Made by a program: the position numbers and the translations under genes. A DNA stretch of 64,000 nucleotides from contig JBKBIP010000008.1 of the NCBI GenBank assembly GCA_046297495.1, positions 1-64,000 on the forward strand, read 5' to 3'. Source of the stretch: JBKBIP01 sp046297495. GTDB lineage: Bacteria > Planctomycetota > Planctomycetia > Gemmatales > Gemmataceae. The notes under the pieces were generated by a model that was given only the letters and a program-made list of their open reading frames with translations, made no database searches and had not been told where the DNA came from. Shown here one piece after another: positions 61,154-64,000 of this stretch (positions within the stretch are counted from its first letter, which is position 1; every line of letters begins with the position of its first letter).

Positions 61154-61759
61154 TCAACTATCCATTAACCATTGATCAATGTAATCACACACCACATGGA
61201 TGAAAAACAAATGCGCCTCTTGAATTCGGGCCGTGCCGCAGCTGGGGACGATCCATTCCCGTTCCGCTTGGCCGGCGAGCGCCCCGCCCCCTTTGCCCAG
61301 TAAGGCGAGGGTGTGCAATCCGCGCGCCTTGGCGGCGGACACGGCGGCGATGACGTTTCTTGATTGACCACTAGTCGTCAACGCAACGAGCAAGTCGCCC
61401 GGCTGGCCTAGACCCCGCACTTGACGAGAGAAGACCTCATCGGCGGCGTAATCGTTGCTGATGCACGTCAATAACGCGCCATCCGCGGACAGGGCCACGG
61501 CGGGCAGCGGTCGGCGTTCCGCGCAATACCGCCCCAACAGCTCCGTGACGAAATGCTGCGCCTCGCTGGCCGAACCCCCGTTGCCGCAGACCAACACCCG
61601 CGCGCCGGACACGATTAAATCGGCGGTCCAGCGTGCCAGCTCGTCGATCTGGTTCGCTTGTTGAGCCAATTCCTGGAATAAAGAAATCACCGCGCTGAGG
61701 CCGGAACGCGTGTAGTGAATAGTTGGCGTGCCATTGGGAGGAATGGATACCGGAGTCAT
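61154..61759 (-). CDS. gmhA: SIS-domain phosphoheptose isomerase-like protein (GmhA type), 201 aa
   Basis: A GmhA-like SIS protein, the enzyme that converts sedoheptulose 7-phosphate to heptose 7-phosphate for LPS or S-layer glycans. Family stretches are VLVCGNGGSASEAQHFVTEL near residue 55, VALSADGALLTCISNDYAAD near 88, LLVALTTSGQSRNVIAAVSA near 122 and IQEAHLFFIHVVCDYIDQ near the C terminus, containing the metal or catalytic Glu and His. It is first in the glycan unit, with its promoter about 100 bases upstream. GmhA versus a related sugar-phosphate isomerase (DiaA-like) is not fully decided, but the C-terminal motif favours GmhA. Confidence 0.85.
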   Translation of the reverse strand: MTPVSIPPNGTPTIHYTRSGLSAVISLFQELAQQANQIDELARWTADLIVSGARVLVCGNGGSASEAQHFVTELLGRYCAERRPLPAVALSADGALLTCISNDYAADEVFSRQVRGLGQPGDLLVALTTSGQSRNVIAAVSAAKARGLHTLALLGKGGGALAGQAEREWIVPSCGTARIQEAHLFFIHVVCDYIDQWLMDS

Positions 61760-61860
61760 GATTCACATCCTTGTCGCCAGCGGAAACCATGAGGTGAAAT
61801 GGTTTCTCCGCTTTCCTTCCTTGGTTGTGGTGCGGTTATATTCCGTATCTTGTGGGGATG

Positions 61861-61890
61861 ATGATACCAGCCGACATTTTACCAGGTCAA
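61861..61890 (-). promoter_or_regulatory. Sigma-70-type promoter of the glycan cluster
   Basis: On the minus strand TTGACC (61890-61885) and TATCAT (61866-61861) are 18 bases apart, with TGG just before the -10 (extended -10). Transcription would start near 61854, about 95 bases before the gmhA-like start. Confidence 0.65.
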
Positions 61891-61953
61891 GACGGATCGT
61901 GAACGTTTCGCGCCGTCCCCCGGATTCGCGCTCTCTGCACGTTTCCGCCTTCG

Positions 61954-62142
61954 TCAGCCAGCGTTCGCCCCGCGCCGCGCGGCGATCAATTCGGCCACCG
62001 TCTGCCGCAGTCGTTGCTTTCCACCGAAGGTCATGCCCAAGGCGCGCAGTTTCTCGGTGGCGATTTGATGTTTCGGGCCGCGGTTCAGTCGCTCGATGGC
62101 GCTGGAGCTGCCGGACAGCTCGCCAGCAACGCGGGTCACATT
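61954..62142 (-). pseudogene. Possible C-terminal gene remnant
   Basis: About 62 residues with protein-like composition (RVAGELSGSSSAIERLNRGP, HQIATEKLRALGMTFGGKQR, LRQTVAELIAARR). The pattern recalls the C terminus of sugar-nucleotide epimerases or dehydratases, but I cannot name it with confidence. The frame runs upstream only into a dispersed repeat, so the 5' part of the gene seems lost. Confidence 0.35.
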
Positions 62143-62148
62143 CAGGAA

Positions 62149-62185
62149 TGGGGGGTGGGGTGGAATGGAACAATGAAAGGATGGA
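62149..62185 (-). repeat. Copy B of a dispersed repeat
   Basis: Reverse complement of 33921-33957 with about three mismatches in 36 bases; the shared core is CATTGTTCCATTCCAC. It adjoins the remnant at 61954-62142. Confidence 0.6.
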
Positions 62186-62360
62186 AGTTGGCAGGCGCCA
62201 CACCCAGGAACTGCCATTTTGACAAGTAGTGATTGGGTGGACGGAAGCACCTCTTATTGCTAGATTGTATCAAAATTCACCTGACATGTGAACTCATATT
62301 CCGTATCCATGCCATACTTCTCTACTTTCCAATATCGTGGTGGTCGATGGTTGGTCATCG

Positions 62361-62385
62361 TCCCCCGGCCAGAGGCCGAGGGGGA
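62361..62385 (-). terminator. Hairpin after the GT2 gene
   Basis: TCCCCC (62361-62366) with GGCC (62367-62370) pairs with GGCC (62374-62377) and GGGGGA (62380-62385), leaving a two-base bulge. It lies 39 bases after the stop codon on the minus strand. No T run is obvious. Confidence 0.4.
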
Positions 62386-62423
62386 AGGAAGAGATACGTC
62401 GGTCACGGCTGTCTGAACTTGTC

Positions 62424-63404
62424 TCAGCGCGGGCAGGTGGCCGCGGGGCGGTCGGCGATTTCGAGGTTGAGCGTGGAGCGGACGGCGTAGGCGGGTTTGC
62501 CTTGACTCTCGAAGTAAGTCCGCGCCAGCACTTCCCCCAGCAGGCCCATCGAGATGAACTGCACGCCGATTAGCTCCAACATCATGCTGAAGTACAAGAG
62601 CGGATTGCCGGTCATGTCGCAGCCAGAGAACCATTTCATGCCCAGGGTGGCCAGCAAGCTGACAAAGCCTAGCCCCATCGACGCCAGCCCGGTCAAGCCC
62701 AGGACGTGCATGGGACGGGTCAGGTAACCGTGCATGAACTTGATGGTGATGAGGTCGAGCAGCACGCGGAAGGTGCGCGACAGGTTGTACTTGGTTTGGC
62801 CGGCGACGCGCGGATGATGCCGAACGGGAATTTGCGTCAGACGGGCGCCGTGGTATTGCGCGAGCACGGCGACGTAGCGGTGCATCTCGCCGTATAGCGG
62901 CAGGGAGTCGGCCACGTCGCGGCGCATGGCCCGCAGCGTGCAGCCGAGGTCGCGGATGGGTACTCCGGTGACTTTGCGGATCAGCCAATTGGCGATCAGA
63001 CTGGGTACCTTGCGAATCAACAGGTTGTCCTGACGCTTGGCCCGCAGTCCCAGCACGGCGTCGTAGCCTTCCTCGAGCTGGGCCACCAGCCGGGGGATGT
63101 CGGCGGGGTCGTTCTGCAAGTCGCCATCCATCGTCACCACGATGGCGCCGTCGGACCAGTGGATGCCGGCTTGCAGGGCCGCCGTCTGACCGAAGTTGCG
63201 GCGCAGACGTACCACCTTGACCAGGGGATCGGCCTCGGCCAATTGCTCCAGCATCGTCCACGAACCATCCGTGCTGCCATCATCGACGAAGATCAGCTCG
63301 TATTCCAGGTGCAGCGGGTCCAGAGCCAACCGCAGTTGGTCATGCAATGGCTGGAGATTGTCGCGTTCGTCTTTGATCGGAATGATCACTGACAAGTCCG
63401 TCAT
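62424..63404 (-). CDS. GT2 glycosyltransferase, dolichol-phosphate-mannose-synthase-like, 326 aa
   Basis: Transfers a sugar from a nucleotide donor to a polyprenyl phosphate at the inner face of the membrane. The GT-A domain starts LSVIIPIKDERDNLQPLHDQ. Motifs are LIFVDDGSTDGSW near residue 40, RRNFGQTAALQAGIHWSDGA near 71 and VTMDGDLQND (the DxD) near 92. Two C-terminal membrane segments (about 230-300) match the DPM1-like/GtrB type. The start at 63404 has no clear ribosome binding site. It overlaps the flippase-like gene by 65 bases. Its product could feed the PMT-type enzyme at 27890; that is inference. Confidence 0.88.
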   Translation of the reverse strand: MTDLSVIIPIKDERDNLQPLHDQLRLALDPLHLEYELIFVDDGSTDGSWTMLEQLAEADPLVKVVRLRRNFGQTAALQAGIHWSDGAIVVTMDGDLQNDPADIPRLVAQLEEGYDAVLGLRAKRQDNLLIRKVPSLIANWLIRKVTGVPIRDLGCTLRAMRRDVADSLPLYGEMHRYVAVLAQYHGARLTQIPVRHHPRVAGQTKYNLSRTFRVLLDLITIKFMHGYLTRPMHVLGLTGLASMGLGFVSLLATLGMKWFSGCDMTGNPLLYFSMMLELIGVQFISMGLLGEVLARTYFESQGKPAYAVRSTLNLEIADRPAATCPR

Positions 63405-64000
63405 CACTTGGTACCTCGGGTCGCGGGAAATGACCAAACACATAGACCAACCCGCCGCACAGGCTGGCGGTCAGGTACACGGCAAACCATAAGAAACTCA
63501 AGCTCAGGGCGGTACTTTCGGCTACCCCCAGCGGCGCCAAAAAGACGATCAGGCCGGCCTCGCGCACTCCCATGCCGTTGAGACTGATGGGCACCATTGT
63601 CAACAACGTCACCATCGGCACCACGATCCAGTAATAGGAAGCTGGTACCGGCGCGTGCAGCGCCTGTCCTACTAACCAGACGATGATCACGTTGATACTC
63701 TGAATAATGAGCGACAGTCCCGTCGTGGCGAGCAGTAGCCGGGGTCGGCTGAAATACAACTTCATGGCCTGGCCGGCACGGTGGACGCGCTTTCGATGCC
63801 GCATCCAGCGCATCAACAGAGGGACGCTTAACAGACCGACAACGGCACTACTTACGGTTAGTACCACGCATCCCGTTACCCACGACGGCACCGGAATGGG
63901 ACTCGCCAACACTGCTAGACAAGCCAGAGCCAACAGCACCAGTAAACCGCTGAAGCGATCCAAGAACACCGTGAGAAAAGCATGGAGCCGGCGTCCCGAA
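63340..64000 (-). CDS. Flippase-like membrane protein (UPF0104/AglD type), 5' end outside the window
   Basis: Cut by the right window edge: the frame stays open to base 64000. The visible 220 residues hold five or so membrane helices and match the lysylphosphatidylglycerol-synthase transmembrane-like domain. The mark VFLDRFSGLLVLLALACLAV corresponds to the conserved DR..GL segment, and NGMGVREAGLIVFLAPLGV near residue 130 (counting from that segment) to the second family motif. It lies upstream of a GT2 gene, a pairing seen for lipid-linked sugar systems. Function as flippase is inference. Confidence 0.85.
   Translation of the reverse strand, partial: SGRRLHAFLTVFLDRFSGLLVLLALACLAVLASPIPVPSWVTGCVVLTVSSAVVGLLSVPLLMRWMRHRKRVHRAGQAMKLYFSRPRLLLATTGLSLIIQSINVIIVWLVGQALHAPVPASYYWIVVPMVTLLTMVPISLNGMGVREAGLIVFLAPLGVAESTALSLSFLWFAVYLTASLCGGLVYVFGHFPRPEVPSDDGLVSDHSDQRRTRQSPAIA

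Noticed and set aside
61954..62250. 98-codon complete ORF on the minus strand
   Set aside because: Its first third is encoded by a dispersed repeat, so only the C-terminal part is kept as a possible remnant.
1..64000. Search for a prophage, defence island, CRISPR array, tRNA or rRNA genes
   Set aside because: No integrase, transposase, Cas, restriction-modification, toxin-antitoxin or structural phage gene and no clear RNA gene were recognised by eye.

Overview
The window looks like chromosomal DNA of a planctomycete, most likely in or near the Gemmatales. Base composition is high-GC, many small transcription units lie on both strands, and the protein families are typical of that phylum: two Tat-exported DUF1501 proteins, a DUF1080 protein, a ThuA-like protein, a FecR-type anti-sigma factor paired with an ECF sigma factor, PPC-domain secreted proteins, FHA/coiled-coil and HEAT/propeller proteins. 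I see no tRNA, rRNA, CRISPR array, transposase, integrase or phage gene. The assignment to Gemmatales is inference from gene content only.

Left part (1-12 kb): the tail of an unknown gene overlapping a small conserved gene, a HAD hydrolase, a zinc-ribbon membrane protein, a small Tat-exported metalloprotease, a coupled pair made of an Sm-like small protein and an unknown protein, a CPA2 antiporter with TrkA domains, an SMR transporter, a primary-type sigma-70 factor with a very strong terminator, and a DUF1501-DUF1080-ThuA operon. From 12.3 to 15.8 kb lies a ferrous iron operon: two FeoA proteins, FeoB with a coiled-coil insertion, and a Cys-rich FeoB-associated peptide, behind a promoter with a Fur-box-like operator.

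Middle part (15.8-55.5 kb): a DUF4058 remnant, gamma-glutamyltransferase, a large secreted protein, TrmL, FtsK, aspartate-semialdehyde dehydrogenase, a second DUF1501 protein, alanine dehydrogenase, a PMT/ArnT-type glycosyltransferase, a GNAT protein, a PQQ-type propeller lipoprotein, the ECF sigma/FecR pair, a hemolysin III family protein preceded by two tandem leader ORFs, a HEAT/propeller protein, a metallophosphoesterase, a 1033-residue FHA/coiled-coil protein, a ceramidase-like protein, an M28 peptidase with PDZ domain, a HIT protein, a divergent pyruvate-kinase-like protein, a thioredoxin-like protein, a PPC-domain protein, a MoaD/ThiS-like protein, a Kdo-hydroxylase homologue, a CE15-type esterase and a lipoprotein.

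Right part (55.5-64 kb): a minus-strand surface-glycan cluster. Reading with transcription: a GmhA-type isomerase, a coiled-coil methyltransferase, three glycosyltransferases and a DUF4214-methyltransferase. The last five are linked by 4- or 8-base overlaps and follow a good sigma-70 promoter. Beyond it come a gene remnant, a dolichol-phosphate-mannose-synthase-like GT2 and a flippase-like membrane protein cut by the window edge. Several palindromes and one dispersed repeat pair lie in the spacers.
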